Assembly: GCA_016288355.1 (NCBI GenBank)
Contig: JAEEYY010000012.1
Span: forward strand, 1-11,726
Source: Synergistes sp.
Lineage (GTDB): Bacteria > Synergistota > Synergistia > Synergistales > Synergistaceae
Length of the DNA: 11,726 nt
Direction: 5' to 3'
Part shown: piece by piece, positions 1 through 6,534 of the stretch
Layout of the letters: every line of letters begins with the position of its first letter
Position numbering within the stretch: position 1 is the stretch's first letter
Program-made: the position numbers and the translations under genes
Notes under the pieces: model-generated
Databases searched by the model: none
The model's input: only the letters and a program-made list of their open reading frames with translations
Told to the model about the DNA's origin: nothing

Positions 1-324
1 AGCTTCCTGAACGTCCCAGCATACATCCGGTATCCTCAGACCGTACTTTACGGAGATATAGGTGTCGACCACTATATCCGCAGCATCTCCGTCGGATACG
101 GAGATGCGCACGCCGTTTGCAGTCTTGCGTCCGAGCCTGAGATTCGTCATAAGCCCCGGGTTTGCCGGAGAGACGCCTTCTACGGAACTGAGCGCTTTTG
201 TAACAAGCTGTGCTATAACTTCTTCGGCAATTCGGACCTTGCCCTCCAGATTCGCCTGAGCGACTCCGGATTCTGCCTCGTTCTTTTCTTCGGCTGTTAT
301 CTCTTCATTGATCAGTTCGGCCAT
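1..324 (-). CDS. Asp23/Gls24 family envelope stress response protein (3' end cut off by window)
   Basis: The first 108 residues are visible, starting MAELINEEITAEEK; the gene runs off the window at base 1. It was read directly because no stop codon lies inside the window. After an acidic N-terminus, residues about 27-50 (LEGKVRIAEEVIAQLVTKAL) and the following SSVEGV match the family opening, in which a strand and a helix lead into a 'V..GV' turn. NLRLGRKTANGVRISV and a DIVVDTYISVKYG-type strand follow. Asp23/Gls24 proteins are small cytoplasmic or membrane-associated proteins linked to envelope stress; no enzyme activity is known. The start is fixed by an AGGAGGGG ribosome binding site ending about 6 bases upstream. 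It follows the CD1247-type gene by 45 bases and probably shares the efp transcript. In many Firmicutes an asp23-like gene sits between efp or accC and nusB, so nusB would be expected just beyond the edge. Confidence 0.88.
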   Translation of the reverse strand, partial: MAELINEEITAEEKNEAESGVAQANLEGKVRIAEEVIAQLVTKALSSVEGVSPANPGLMTNLRLGRKTANGVRISVSDGDAADIVVDTYISVKYGLRIPDVCWDVQEA

Positions 325-369
325 ATACAGCCCCTCCTTCTTTATAAGCTGCCGGAAAGCGCGTCAGCC

Positions 370-828
370 TTAATCCTCAGGCAGCTTGAACTGCTTGCCG
401 CAGTGCGGGCATACGAGTTCTTCTTCTTCCTTGTAAAGCGCCGGTTCATAATAAAAATCGTTGCGGCAGTTCGGACAGGTGACCGATTCGTACTCTTCCT
501 CGTCGAATTCTTCGTAATCATCGTCATCGTCGTCGTCATCATCGTCGTCGTCATCGTCATGATGATGAGAGCACTCGTCGCACTCGTCGTAGAAATCTTC
601 CGCCATTTCGTCGAAATCATCCTCGAGCTTCGATACGTCCTCATCCAGCTGTGTCAGATAATCGTCGAGCTCTTTGTGGACTTCTTCATGTTCCTCGATG
701 GCAACAGACAGGGACTCAAGTGCTTCGACCAGTGCCGCGTAAAACTTTGCTTTGTCCGCGGACTCGGCGGCCAGGTTCTGTCCGTCGATAAGACCCTTCA
801 AATATGCTATTTTCTCACGTGCGCTCAT
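370..828 (-). CDS. CD1247 N-terminal domain-type protein with poly-Asp tract and C-terminal zinc ribbon
   Basis: A 152-residue, very acidic cytoplasmic protein. Residues 1-75 (opening MSAREKIAYLKGLIDGQN) are helical and coiled-coil-like and resemble the small domain named after Clostridioides difficile CD1247; its function is unknown. C83 and C86 form a CxxC in DECDEC, followed by three His (88-90), 14 consecutive Asp (91-104) and an acidic Tyr/Glu stretch. The C-terminus has two CxxC knuckles, C118/C121 (CPNC) and C140/C143 (CPHC), as in a rubredoxin-like zinc ribbon. The start follows an AGGAGGG site with 7-base spacing. The gene lies 49 bases after efp and 45 before the Asp23-family gene, suggesting one operon. 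Zinc binding by the knuckles is likely from the pattern; extra metal binding by the His/Asp tract is speculation. The Asp codons alternate GAC and GAT, so the tract is not a pure trinucleotide repeat. Confidence 0.88.
   Translation of the reverse strand: MSAREKIAYLKGLIDGQNLAAESADKAKFYAALVEALESLSVAIEEHEEVHKELDDYLTQLDEDVSKLEDDFDEMAEDFYDECDECSHHHDDDDDDDDDDDDDDYEEFDEEEYESVTCPNCRNDFYYEPALYKEEEELVCPHCGKQFKLPED
517..558 (-). repeat. GAY codon run encoding 14 Asp
   Basis: Forty-two bases of alternating GAC and GAT codons on the minus strand encode Asp91-Asp104 of the CD1247-type protein, immediately after three CAT (His) codons. GAC and GAT are mixed irregularly, so it is a low-complexity coding tract. 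Such tracts can still change length by slippage. The opposite strand is open in two frames across it, producing spurious Val/Ile/Met-rich reading frames. Confidence 0.85.
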
Positions 829-877
829 TTGAAATCCCTCCTGTTGGATTTATGCAAAGCTTCCGGAAAGGCCCGGA

Positions 878-1450
878 TTATTTCTTAGCCCTTTCCAGAT
901 ACTCGCCGGTTCTGGTATCAACGACCACGTCTTCGCCGTTTTCAACAAAGAACGGCACCGTAATGACAAGGCCGGTCTCGGTAGTTGCAGGCTTTCCGCC
1001 GCCTGAAGCGGTATCTCCCTTGAAGCCGGGCGGCGTGTCCGTTATCTTCATGACGACCTGGTTGGGAAGCTCTATGCCCATCACGCGTCCCTCGTACATG
1101 TCAAAGCTGACCTCAAGGTCGTCTATCAGGTACTTCACGGCGTCGCCGAGTATCTCGGCGGACAGTGTGACCTGATCGTATGATTCCATATCCATAAAGA
1201 CGTAGTCTTCCCCGTCCTTATACTGGTACTGCGCCGGCTTCTCGTCGAAAATTATCCTCTCGAAACGCTCGCCTGATTTAAACGACTGGTCGACGCTTGA
1301 GCCTGTTTCAAGGTTGCGGAGCTTTCCTCTGACTATCGCACCGCCGCGTCCCATCTTGTGGTGGGAGCATTCGAGAATGACCCACATTCCGCCCTCCCAT
1401 TTGATCTTAAGTCCCGGACGGAAATCGCTTGTGTCAACTACCTGTGCCAT
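878..1450 (-). CDS. efp: Elongation factor P
   Basis: A 190-residue full-length EF-P. It binds between the P and E sites of ribosomes stalled on polyproline stretches and stimulates peptide bond formation. Residues 1-65 form the KOW-like domain I, about 66-130 the first OB domain, and about 131-190 the C-terminal OB domain with the signature GFKGDTASGGGKPATTETG and ending in VDTRTGEYLERAKK. The domain I loop tip reads HHKMGRGGA, so the position equivalent to E. coli Lys34 is Arg (R35 counting the initiator Met). The loop has Met where E. coli has Pro. Arg at this site is rhamnosylated by EarP in some Proteobacteria, but MGRG-type loops also occur in other phyla, so modification cannot be assumed. 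The start is set by GGGAGG seven bases upstream. It heads the efp/CD1247/asp23-like block and has its own candidate promoter. Confidence 0.97.
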   Translation of the reverse strand: MAQVVDTSDFRPGLKIKWEGGMWVILECSHHKMGRGGAIVRGKLRNLETGSSVDQSFKSGERFERIIFDEKPAQYQYKDGEDYVFMDMESYDQVTLSAEILGDAVKYLIDDLEVSFDMYEGRVMGIELPNQVVMKITDTPPGFKGDTASGGGKPATTETGLVITVPFFVENGEDVVVDTRTGEYLERAKK

Positions 1451-1463
1451 AAAAATGCCTCCC

Positions 1464-1482
1464 TGTGATTTCTCAGATCACA
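1464..1482 (-). promoter_or_regulatory. Inverted repeat in efp 5' leader, abutting the ribosome binding site
   Basis: TGTGAT and ATCACA form a perfect 6-bp inverted repeat with a 7-base loop. It lies directly upstream of the GGGAGG ribosome binding site of efp (1458-1463). In the transcript it would form a small hairpin touching the Shine-Dalgarno sequence. The arms look like a CRP half-site pair, but the core spacing is 9 rather than 6 bases. A translational role or a protein operator are both possible; neither is shown. Confidence 0.35.
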
Positions 1483-1516
1483 AATACAGTCATATATCAT
1501 TACATCATGCGGCAGA

Positions 1517-1546
1517 ATCATAACATAAAACCATACTGATAATCAA
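1517..1546 (-). promoter_or_regulatory. Candidate sigma-70 promoter of the efp block
   Basis: On the minus strand TTGATT (1541-1546, 4/6 to the -35 consensus) is followed after 18 bases by TATGAT (1517-1522, 5/6 to TATAAT). Transcription would start near 1508-1511, giving a leader of about 60 bases before efp. It lies in the 118-base gap after the last minor pilin-like gene, where an efp promoter is expected. I see no strong terminator between that gene and this promoter, so readthrough from the pilus cluster is possible. Confidence 0.5.
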
Positions 1547-1568
1547 ACCGGGGCTGTAAATAAATGTA

Positions 1569-2516
1569 TCAGAGGCTATGAGAATATCCGTCAAGCACGT
1601 TCGGCATACAGATGACGAACTTCTCGCAGTAAAGCACATATTCTGAAGCATCCCGCCAGAGCGACAGGATCTCCGGCGTGCACTTCTCCTCCCCTTCGAT
1701 CCTGCCCGGAGAAAGGTCTTTATTATCTCCGCGCGCTACTACATACACGGTAAGAAGAGCTCCGTCAAGCCGGAAGCGCAGGTCGCAGATGCCGTTCTCC
1801 CTCGGCTGGGCACCGGAGGCACGGTGATCGTTGGTATAAAATATACCGTCGTTTCCGGCCCAGCATTCCATCACTCGCAGAAGAAGGAGCTCTTCTCCCT
1901 TCGGTATGAGGATATCATCCTTATCAAAGCTTTTAACTTTCAGCGAGTATTCGCTGACCCCGGAAACAGTAAGCGGTGCCCGCGGCGGATCTGAATTCGC
2001 AAAAGTGACCCAGTTCTTGATCGAGCCGGGCCTGTCATATATATCGACGTCAAAATCCGCTGCATTCAGTTTATCTCTGAAGTTCACAAATGAAGCTTCC
2101 TTTCCTGCGCTGCAGGCTGCGCTCGTACGGCATTGAGCAGGGTATGCAAAAACAAGGCGCAGGCAGGAGTTTTCAGCGCCGTTTTTGCCTTTTACCACTG
2201 AAGCCGGCCCCGCCCAGCTGAAAAAACGTCCGCTGCGCGAACCGAAAGCATTTTTGTATTCTTCCGCAGAAAGAGGAACTCCCAGAGCACAGAAGCGCAG
2301 AGGTGCGTCCAGCACCGCGCGTACAGTGTCTATACGCTGATGTGCTATACGCCTGTCACGCATAAGGCACAGCAGATGTATTCCGTTTTTAAAAGGATCA
2401 AAGAAGGAAATGAATATAAAAGAAAGCAGCAGAACGGAAAAGAGCAGATCTACAAGCAGGAAGGCCTTAAAGCCCCGCCGGTCAGATGTCCGGCCACAGC
2501 AGCTGGCTTTCTTCAT
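1569..2516 (-). CDS. Minor pilin-like protein (prepilin-type N-terminus, 315 aa)
   Basis: A 315-residue protein with a prepilin-like N-terminus: basic leader (residues 1-18, ending GFKA), then a hydrophobic helix FLLVDLLFSVLLLSFIFISF (about 19-38). The best alignment to the class III signal puts cleavage after Ala18, with Phe at +1 and Asp23 at +5, where the usual pattern is Gly^Phe with Glu at +5. A Gly15-Phe16 pair lies three residues earlier but would put Leu at +5. The remaining 280 residues show no family I recognise; size and position suggest a PilW/PulJ-like minor pilin. The mature part has ten Cys (50, 76, 118, 129, 135, 218, 244, 279, 297, 303), suggesting disulfides outside the cytoplasm. 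It overlaps the preceding minor pilin-like gene by 35 bases, so translation is probably coupled; its own Shine-Dalgarno (GAAGG) is very close to the ATG. Pilin-like identity is inferred from the N-terminus. Confidence 0.8.
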   Translation of the reverse strand: MKKASCCGRTSDRRGFKAFLLVDLLFSVLLLSFIFISFFDPFKNGIHLLCLMRDRRIAHQRIDTVRAVLDAPLRFCALGVPLSAEEYKNAFGSRSGRFFSWAGPASVVKGKNGAENSCLRLVFAYPAQCRTSAACSAGKEASFVNFRDKLNAADFDVDIYDRPGSIKNWVTFANSDPPRAPLTVSGVSEYSLKVKSFDKDDILIPKGEELLLLRVMECWAGNDGIFYTNDHRASGAQPRENGICDLRFRLDGALLTVYVVARGDNKDLSPGRIEGEEKCTPEILSLWRDASEYVLYCEKFVICMPNVLDGYSHSL

Positions 2517-2826
2517 CGCCTTCTTTTACCGTATAACAGGCCGCCGTTACACCGCAAATAGTGCAGCTGCCGCGCAGCTCGGCATACCCCCCGGGGCTGC
2601 CGCAGGATGCAAGACAGGCAAGCGCAGCCGCGGCACGCTCTTCAGTCCTGAGTCTTCTGTCAGCCGCGGCATATAGTTTAACGGCCGAGGCAAACATCGA
2701 GAAAACGACAAAAAGCAGCGTCAGCCACAAAAACGACGACGCTAAAGTCTCAGCAAGCATGAAAGCACGTTTTCCTTTCATTTGCCCGCCGTACATCGTT
2801 TGAACACAGCAAAATAATAAATACAC
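2482..2826 (-). CDS. Small pseudopilin-like protein (prepilin-type N-terminus)
   Basis: A short protein whose recognisable part is KGKRA^FMLAETL followed by a hydrophobic helix (SSFLWLTLLFVVFSMF). Phe at +1 and Glu at +5 match the prepilin peptidase signal, but the residue before the cut is Ala, not Gly. The rest is short, with five Cys packed in about 25 residues (LACLASC, SCTIC, AAC). The start is uncertain. A GTG at 2826 follows GGGAGGTG by nine bases and gives 114 residues with a 21-residue leader. The ATG at 2781 has only a weak GGCGG site but gives 99 residues with a typical six-residue leader (MKGKRA). I chose the GTG for its ribosome binding site. The gene follows pilB across a terminator-like hairpin and overlaps the next gene by 35 bases. 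A GspI/GspH-like or PilV-like minor pilin role is inferred. Confidence 0.72.
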   Translation of the reverse strand: MYLLFCCVQTMYGGQMKGKRAFMLAETLASSFLWLTLLFVVFSMFASAVKLYAAADRRLRTEERAAAALACLASCGSPGGYAELRGSCTICGVTAACYTVKEGDEESQLLWPDI

Positions 2827-2833
2827 CGGGGAA

Positions 2834-2841
2834 CACCTCCC
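2834..2841 (-). promoter_or_regulatory. Strong ribosome binding site upstream of the small pseudopilin-like gene
   Basis: GGGAGGTG on the minus strand contains a seven-base perfect match (GGAGGTG) to the 16S rRNA 3' end. The only start codon at useful distance is the in-frame GTG at 2824-2826, nine bases from the GGAGG core. The ATG at 2781 lies more than 50 bases away. This favours the longer form of the small pseudopilin-like protein. Confidence 0.55.
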
Positions 2842-2871
2842 TTTAAGATACACATCTTTGCATAGCGCGCA

Positions 2872-2900
2872 GAAAAAATGCCTGTGCCGGCATCTTTTTT
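2872..2900 (-). terminator. Bidirectional intrinsic terminator-like hairpin after pilB
   Basis: On the minus strand ATGCC and GGCAT form a 5-bp stem around a 6-base loop (GGCACA). The stem is preceded by six A plus a G and followed by six T, so the A/T tracts can extend it. It lies 82 bases after the pilB stop and reads as a terminator in both directions. The minor pilin-like genes follow with little room for a promoter between, so it may be leaky and attenuate them. Confidence 0.6.
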
Positions 2901-2940
2901 CATCTGACGCGTTAAGCATTTCCTTATGATATTGCCTATT

Positions 2941-2972
2941 GCGGCAGGCGTCAGTGACAGGCGGGCTGCCGC
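2941..2972 (-). other. GC-rich hairpin just downstream of pilB
   Basis: GCGGCAG (2941-2947) and CTGCCGC (2966-2972) are a perfect 7-bp inverted repeat. The enclosed 18 bases contain a second small palindrome (GTCA-g-TGAC). It starts nine bases after the pilB stop codon. No T run follows, so it is more likely a 3' end-stabilising or pausing structure than an intrinsic terminator by itself. Confidence 0.4.
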
Positions 2973-2981
2973 GCCGAAGCT

Positions 2982-4694
2982 CTAATCCGTCATCGTGGAG
3001 ATCAGCATCTCTTCTATGCTGGTAACGCCTTCTTTTACTTTGCGGCGGGCGTCCTCGCGCATCGCTGGCAAGCCGGTATCCCGTAAATAAGCACGCAGCT
3101 CCTCTTCAGGAGCGTCATTGATTATCATAGACCGCAGCGCCCGGTCCACGGGCATTATCTCCGCGATAACGGTACGTCCCTTATAGCCTGTAAAACGGCA
3201 CTCCGGACAGCCCACCGGCGTACAGACCTCCGTACCAGCCGCAAGTCCCGTTTCAAGTTCCATGGCAGGCGTCACTCTAATCTTCTCTCTGCAGTGCGGG
3301 CAGAGAGCTTTGACCAGCCTCTGTGCCAGCACCAGTCTCAGCGAGGATGCAAGAAGGTAATTTGGCACCCCCATGTCCACCAGCCTGCTTACCGAACCGG
3401 GCGCATCGTTGGTATGCAGCGTGCTGAGGACAAGATGTCCTGTCAGCGCGGCACGGATAGCAAGCCGGGCCGTCTCCGAATCGCGCATCTCACCCACCAT
3501 GACTATATCCGGGTCCTGTCGCAGCATTGAGCGCAGAACGGAACTGAAAGTAAGGCCGATCTTCTCGTTTACCTGAATCTGCGTAAGACCGGCTATCGTA
3601 TACTCTACAGGGTCTTCCAGCGTCATTATGTTCCTGCCCGGCGAATTGATGATATTCAGCAGCGAATACAACGTTGTTGATTTTCCCGAACCGGTAGGGC
3701 CGGTTACAAGAACTATGCCGTTTGAGAGCGAAACGGCCTCTCTAAGCATCTTCTCATACGCTTCGCTGAAGCCGAGGTCATGTATTCCCATCATCTCATT
3801 GTTCTGATCAAGGAGCCTGATGACTATTTTTTCCCCGAATATCGACGGAAGTGTGGATACACGGAGGTCGATACGGGAATTTCCTGCCTTGATCAGAATA
3901 CGTCCGTCCTGAGGCCTGCGCTTTTCTGCAATATCCATACCGGCGAGTATCTTTATGCGTGCTGCCATAGAAAGGTGCAGGTTTCCGGGAACCTCCAGAC
4001 CGGTAAAGAGCGTGCCGTCTGTGCGGAAGCGCACTCTGGTTATTTTTTCGGAAGGCTCTATATGTATATCGGAAGACCTTTCGCGGACAGCCCGGTCAAA
4101 TATGCTGTTGACGAGGCGCACGACCGGTGCAGCGTCGGCGCCTATGCCGGCCACGTCCTCTGCTTTTATCTGAGATACAGTGATAGGACCTGAGTGAACC
4201 CCGCTGCTGTTCTGTTTGATGACATCTTCCATCGCGTCATGAACACTTGACCGGACCCTGTAGTGATTCACGATGGCTTTCTTTACATCGGAAGCAGCAG
4301 CGACACGGATCTTAACGTGTCTGTTTGTGAGAAACTCCAGCTCTTCTGCGGCGTATGCGTCAAGAGGGTCTGCCGCAGCCACTTCTATCGAATCAGAGTC
4401 CGCAAGTTTCAGAGGGACAATGTTAAGACGCAGCGCCACGTTCTCGGGGACAGCGGCAAGCGCTTCCGGCTGCGGGCTCTCCGCTGCAAGATCGACAGGC
4501 TGCAGTCGGAGCTCGCGGCATAATAAACCCGCTAATATGCTCTCTGTAATGCAGCCGTTCTTTATCAGAATCTCGTCGAGACTCTTATGAGAGACATCCT
4601 GTTCGCTGAGCGCCGAATCAAGCTCCTCATCTGATATTGCCCCTGCGTTTACGAGTATCTCACCTAAATACGGAACTGTTTTATTCATTTCCAC
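2982..4694 (-). CDS. pilB: PilB/GspE family assembly ATPase
   Basis: A hexameric secretion/assembly ATPase that powers fibre polymerisation from the cytoplasmic face of the inner membrane. Residue numbers are from the ATG at 4688. Residues about 7-140 form an MshEN/GspE N-terminal domain (LGEILVNAGAIS opening). The N2 region contains SSDIHIEP (205-212). Walker A is GPTGSGKST (330-338), the Asp box lies around EDPVEY (358-363), Walker B is DPDIVMVGE (392-400) and the His box is TGHLVLSTLHTND (416-428). CPHC (463-466) and CPEC (494-497) form the tetra-Cys zinc element typical of GspE/PilB and absent from PilT. The chosen GTG at 4694 follows AGGAGG by six bases; the ATG two codons on (4688) has 12-base spacing. 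The gene overlaps the end of the secretin gene by 14 bases. Length (570 aa) is normal. PilB versus GspE cannot be settled from sequence alone; the PilM/N/O neighbours favour a pilus-type system. Confidence 0.95.
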   Translation of the reverse strand: MEMNKTVPYLGEILVNAGAISDEELDSALSEQDVSHKSLDEILIKNGCITESILAGLLCRELRLQPVDLAAESPQPEALAAVPENVALRLNIVPLKLADSDSIEVAAADPLDAYAAEELEFLTNRHVKIRVAAASDVKKAIVNHYRVRSSVHDAMEDVIKQNSSGVHSGPITVSQIKAEDVAGIGADAAPVVRLVNSIFDRAVRERSSDIHIEPSEKITRVRFRTDGTLFTGLEVPGNLHLSMAARIKILAGMDIAEKRRPQDGRILIKAGNSRIDLRVSTLPSIFGEKIVIRLLDQNNEMMGIHDLGFSEAYEKMLREAVSLSNGIVLVTGPTGSGKSTTLYSLLNIINSPGRNIMTLEDPVEYTIAGLTQIQVNEKIGLTFSSVLRSMLRQDPDIVMVGEMRDSETARLAIRAALTGHLVLSTLHTNDAPGSVSRLVDMGVPNYLLASSLRLVLAQRLVKALCPHCREKIRVTPAMELETGLAAGTEVCTPVGCPECRFTGYKGRTVIAEIMPVDRALRSMIINDAPEEELRAYLRDTGLPAMREDARRKVKEGVTSIEEMLISTMTD

Positions 4695-6534
4695 AGGCGG
4701 CCTCCTGCTGACAGAGCGAAGTATCAGCCAGCTCCAGTACTTCCGCCTCCGACGCCGGAATATCGAGTATGTAAGGGATCGCGATGAACGCAAGCTGGGA
4801 CTTTGTATGGCTCGCAGAGCGCGTTTTGAAGAATTCGCCAAGAAGCGGGATATAGCCCAGTACAGGGACGCGGGCTATGCTGCTGGTCTTGTTTTCCTGA
4901 TAAAGTCCCCCGACGACAAATATCTCACCGCTGCGCACTCTGACCTGCGTATCTACTTCGCGCCTTGTCGTCTCAGGCGCTTCGGAATTGCCGGAACGTC
5001 TGAAGGCAACTATATCCCCTGTCGATATCTTCATTTTTATCGTGATGAAGCCGTCGCGTCCAAGCAAAGGAGTGAATTCCAGAGTAGGTCCCGTTTCCTC
5101 TTTTGAAAATTTGGGGTTCCCTTTATCGTCGACGCCGGACTGATACAGATAGTCATGGACAAGCTTCACGGTCGCCTTCTGTCCGTCAAGGGCTACGACC
5201 GAAGGAGACGCGAGTATTTTTCCTTTGTTATCCGATTCCAGTGTCCTCAGTCCTGCGTCCAGCATCTTCATGGCAGGGTCTGCGATATTGACTCCGGAAG
5301 CTGCCGCGGCGGTCGATGCTCCGGAGTCAGCGTTCAGCTTCGTGCCTGTCAGGCCGTTCATGTAGGTGTAGCGGGAACTGAGGCCGGTTGCTCCGTAGGT
5401 AAACAACCAGCCGCGGTATACCGCTGAGATGATCGATTCTATCTCCTGGCTGGCGCTGTCCGTTATTTCGATCAGGCGCGCTTCGATCATGACCTGGCGT
5501 CCGGGGTGGTCGACGCGGTTCATCAGCGTTTCGACACGCCGGTGCTGTTCGGGGGTCCCTGTCACATATATCGAACGCAGACGTTCATCTACCACAGGAG
5601 GTCTTGCAAGCGGGATCACCCCCATTATTATTGCCGGCAGCTTTGCCGGATCAGCGTATGCTACCTTATACTGCCGCGTGATATTAAGACCGAGCGTCTT
5701 TCCCACGCTGTCTACAGTACCGATCACAAGAGTACTGCCGGCTATTGAATAAGAAAGGTCATTCATACGCAGCATATATTCGAATACATCACCGAAGCGG
5801 GCGTTCCTGAAGGAAAATGTCATCGGGGTATCGGGGACAGATGCGTCCAGAATAATATTCAGGTCCCTGATCTTCGCGAGCATGCAGAACACTTCGCGCG
5901 CCGACACATTGCGCAGTTCAAGGGTCAACGGATCGGATACAGCAAGCGGACCTGTCTTTTGTACGGCAGGCCCGGGCATGATTACCGGCTGAGGCGTAAT
6001 ATCACATGGCGCTTCCAGCATGATGCGTAAGCGCTCTGAGCCCGGCAGCCCGGATATACTCCTGATGTTAAGACGTCTCGGCCCTTTGATGTCCATTACT
6101 ATACCGCCTTTGTCATCCGGGCTGACCGTTATGCGTTCGATAAGCGGGAGATCATATGTCCGTGTCCAGCTTTCGCTATTTTTAAGGTTTATCTTGAGCA
6201 CGTCGCCTTCAAATCCGTCCCACCACTGTTTGCGGTCTGTATCCTGCGGGAAGCGCGTGTTTTTCCACACCAGCCTGGCCGAGTTATCAGCGCTGACCGC
6301 TTCCGGCAAAGGCAGATCAGTGCCAAACAGCGTCATCATTATCTCACTGGCGCCTATCTGACTTAGATTGAGCCGTTCTATCACAGCTTTGCCGCCTGCA
6401 GTTACCCTGCGCGCCGAAGCGGATGACGCATGAGCTTCCTGTGCAGCAGATAGATAAAATAGAAGCAGAAGCAGGGCCGACAGCAGTAAAATTTTTAAAG
6501 ATCCGCGCGATAATTTTTGTTTGCCCATTTCCAT
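4681..6534 (-). CDS. pilQ: Outer-membrane secretin, PilQ/GspD family
   Basis: Secretins form the gated outer-membrane channel for pilus fibres or exported proteins. The 617-residue protein has a signal peptide (basic start, hydrophobic residues about 14-30, likely cut after AHA, about residue 36) with no lipobox. Residues about 47-175 are a beta-rich region compatible with an AMIN-like domain. Residues about 203-272 form the N0/STN-like domain (LELRNVSAREVFCML), and 284-345 an N1-type domain (YVTGTPEQHRRVETLMNRVD). The secretin core is at 348-590: QVMIEARLIEI, LASPSVVALDGQKA, EVDTQVRVRSGEIFVVGGL, RVPVLGYIPLLGEFFK and a final IPYIL strand. The tail carries C608 and C614. The start at 6534 has AGGGG only four bases upstream; ATG 6528 is an equally good alternative. 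It overlaps the PilP-like gene by 40 bases and pilB by 14. It implies a diderm cell. No pilotin gene is seen nearby. Confidence 0.95.
   Translation of the reverse strand: MEMGKQKLSRGSLKILLLSALLLLLFYLSAAQEAHASSASARRVTAGGKAVIERLNLSQIGASEIMMTLFGTDLPLPEAVSADNSARLVWKNTRFPQDTDRKQWWDGFEGDVLKINLKNSESWTRTYDLPLIERITVSPDDKGGIVMDIKGPRRLNIRSISGLPGSERLRIMLEAPCDITPQPVIMPGPAVQKTGPLAVSDPLTLELRNVSAREVFCMLAKIRDLNIILDASVPDTPMTFSFRNARFGDVFEYMLRMNDLSYSIAGSTLVIGTVDSVGKTLGLNITRQYKVAYADPAKLPAIIMGVIPLARPPVVDERLRSIYVTGTPEQHRRVETLMNRVDHPGRQVMIEARLIEITDSASQEIESIISAVYRGWLFTYGATGLSSRYTYMNGLTGTKLNADSGASTAAAASGVNIADPAMKMLDAGLRTLESDNKGKILASPSVVALDGQKATVKLVHDYLYQSGVDDKGNPKFSKEETGPTLEFTPLLGRDGFITIKMKISTGDIVAFRRSGNSEAPETTRREVDTQVRVRSGEIFVVGGLYQENKTSSIARVPVLGYIPLLGEFFKTRSASHTKSQLAFIAIPYILDIPASEAEVLELADTSLCQQEAACGNE
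4701..4706 (-). promoter_or_regulatory. AGGAGG ribosome binding site deciding the pilB start
   Basis: A perfect AGGAGG lies inside the 3' end of the secretin gene. It is six bases before the GTG at 4692-4694 and twelve before the ATG at 4686-4688. The six-base spacing favours GTG initiation; both starts are in the same frame and differ by two residues. Confidence 0.55.

Noticed and set aside
342..644. 100-codon minus-strand frame rich in Thr and Met
   Set aside because: It is an alternate frame of the poly-Asp region with no ribosome binding site and low-complexity composition.
403..888. 161-codon plus-strand reading frame
   Set aside because: It is the antisense shadow of the CD1247-type gene; its hydrophobic Val/Ile/Met runs come from the Asp codon tract, and the minus-strand gene has a good ribosome binding site and zinc knuckles.
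1464..1482. CRP binding site in the efp leader
   Set aside because: The TGTGA and TCACA half-sites are separated by 9 bases instead of 6, and the site lies downstream of the candidate promoter; kept only as an unspecified inverted repeat.
4689..4841. Longer N-terminus for the PilB ATPase
   Set aside because: The upstream 51 codons are Arg/Ser-rich, lie inside the secretin gene, and do not resemble the family; the domain begins just after the AGGAGG-preceded start.
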